Assembly (NCBI GenBank): GCA_017470715.1
Contig: JAFUYE010000094.1
Coordinates: 1-64,000 of the forward strand
From: Selenomonadaceae bacterium
Lineage (GTDB): Bacteria > Bacillota > Negativicutes > Selenomonadales > Selenomonadaceae
Length of the DNA: 64,000 bases
Direction: 5' to 3'
Positions 63,183 to 64,000 of this stretch are shown here, piece by piece; the stretch's first letter is position 1, and each line of letters starts with the position of its first letter. The notes under the pieces were generated by a model. That model was not told where the DNA came from and made no database searches. It worked only from the letters and a program-made list of their open reading frames with translations. A program made the translations under genes and the position numbers.

Positions 63183-64000
63183 TCCATAGTCGCCTCCTTT
63201 AGTTGTTCATAATAATAATCGAGAACTTTTTCCAAGTTATATTTAACTTGCCTGCAAACAGGTTGCTCGTCGTCAGAAATTCGCATGAAATACGGACAAC
63301 CGCCCATGCAAATCGGCAAGCAATTACATTCGCGACATTTCGGGTGCTTAATCGGGTTCCACTGAATCCATGACAGATAATTTTTTTCAAGCGTAAGATT
63401 TTCGCCGTCATTGACGTTTCCGCTCGATTGTTTCAAGTTACCGACGTGATTCCAACAGCGATACAGCTCACCATCATTGTCAACGACAAAATCATTTGCA
63501 TAATCGGCGCAACAAAAATTCGTAAGCGGTACAGGGTAAGCTGCCATCTTGTTGACGGTGAAACTGCGGAGCAAAACTTTTTCGTACAGCGGAATCATCA
63601 CGTCGGCAAATTGCGCGTTGTTGTAGCAATCACTTTCAATCGACTTGCAAATATCCGTGAACGGCGACACCTGCCCGAAGTCAATTTTCAAATCTTCGCG
63701 TTTGTCGATTCGTTCGGCAAGCGTGTCAAGTAATTCGTCGACGCGGGAAATATTTTCTTTGTCAATGTTGATTCGGACAATCACCGACAAATTTTCGTTT
63801 AGCAAAAGATTAACGCGGTCAATCAGCTTGTCGAAGGTACTTTCACCCGTGACGTTGCGTCGGCGGCGGTCGTGAATTTCCTTAACGCCGTCAATCGTAA
63901 TCTGCGCGCCGCTGATTTTGTAACGCTTGAACTGCTCAACGTCCGAATCATCAATCAAACTCGCGTTCGTGATGATGAAAGCGTCGTAGTCGACGGAAGA
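63179..64000 (-). CDS. Radical SAM/SPASM maturase (partial, N-terminus outside the window)
   Basis: The frame runs off the right edge. The visible 273 residues include the C-terminal part of a radical SAM barrel (AFIITNASLI, ISGAQITIDGVKEIHDRRR with GxQITIDG and the later IVRINIDKEN) and a SPASM cluster-binding domain with CRECNCLPICMGGCPYF and outlying Cys at CCAD, YRCW and VCRQ. This pattern is common in peptide maturases such as those for thioether-bridged peptides. The CxxxCxxC motif must lie beyond the window. Two precursor genes downstream support this role. Confidence 0.88.
   Translation of the reverse strand, partial: SSVDYDAFIITNASLIDDSDVEQFKRYKISGAQITIDGVKEIHDRRRRNVTGESTFDKLIDRVNLLLNENLSVIVRINIDKENISRVDELLDTLAERIDKREDLKIDFGQVSPFTDICKSIESDCYNNAQFADVMIPLYEKVLLRSFTVNKMAAYPVPLTNFCCADYANDFVVDNDGELYRCWNHVGNLKQSSGNVNDGENLTLEKNYLSWIQWNPIKHPKCRECNCLPICMGGCPYFMRISDDEQPVCRQVKYNLEKVLDYYYEQLKEATMD

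Overview
The window looks like a chromosome segment of a flagellated, diderm member of the Bacillota, most likely class Negativicutes (Selenomonadaceae-like). The reasons are inferential. The housekeeping gene order proB-proA-nadD-yqeK-LCP-rsfS and the pair dnaN-recF are of Bacillota type. An outer-membrane lifestyle is suggested by an exported CbiK chelatase and by a large RTX-repeat protein of the type I secretion kind. TTG and GTG starts are common and were chosen by Shine-Dalgarno spacing. No tRNA, rRNA or CRISPR array was seen.

Layout. 1-4.6 kb: end of an IS30-type transposase, a membrane diguanylate cyclase, deoB and an exported cobaltochelatase. 4.9-10.4 kb: a co-directional block dnaN-recF-DUF721 gene, then rbfA-nrnA-truB, with start/stop overlaps. 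10.4-14 kb: a two-receiver hybrid histidine kinase and, next to it, a compact locus with the architecture of a par/Fst-type type I toxin-antitoxin system. 14-18.7 kb: a methyltransferase, two Opp/Nik-type ABC ATPases and a binding lipoprotein with no permease genes, then a secreted-protein gene split by a 247-bp IS200/IS605-type mini-element. 18.8-26.6 kb: DUF896-proC-DUF805, a U32 protein, an HD hydrolase, a PRD/PTS regulator and hypE.

26.7-36.2 kb holds three tandem giant flagellins (about 1000 residues each). One carries an internal HExxH metallopeptidase domain, and another has a 91-residue Lys/Ser/Asp tail after the normal flagellin end. The same peptidase domain returns at 41.7-45.0 kb at the N-terminus of an RTX-repeat protein. 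Between them lie an acetyltransferase, two chromate-transporter halves, transketolase and ilvH. 45-51 kb: folD behind a tandemly duplicated leader, a metallophosphoesterase, ridA, ecfA1-ecfA2 and cvfB with a duplicated S1 domain. 51-60 kb is a leftward operon-like series, proB, NlpC/P60, proA, DUF6508, small genes, nadD, (Rpn relic), yqeK, LCP, rsfS, interrupted by an IS200/IS605 tnpB relic and a MATE remnant. The right edge (62.2-64.0 kb) is a RiPP-like cluster: a radical SAM/SPASM protein running off the window, a repetitive beta-helix-like protein, and two tandem 29-codon Cys-rich precursor genes.

The segment is rich in small repeats. A roughly 200-bp element with three hairpins occurs at least five times, with compensating base changes in the stems. 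An 84-bp AGCTTTA palindromic element sits once in frame inside an ABC ATPase gene and once in the folD leader, where a neighbouring duplicate preserves the empty site. A GAATTAG palindrome abuts two gene ends.
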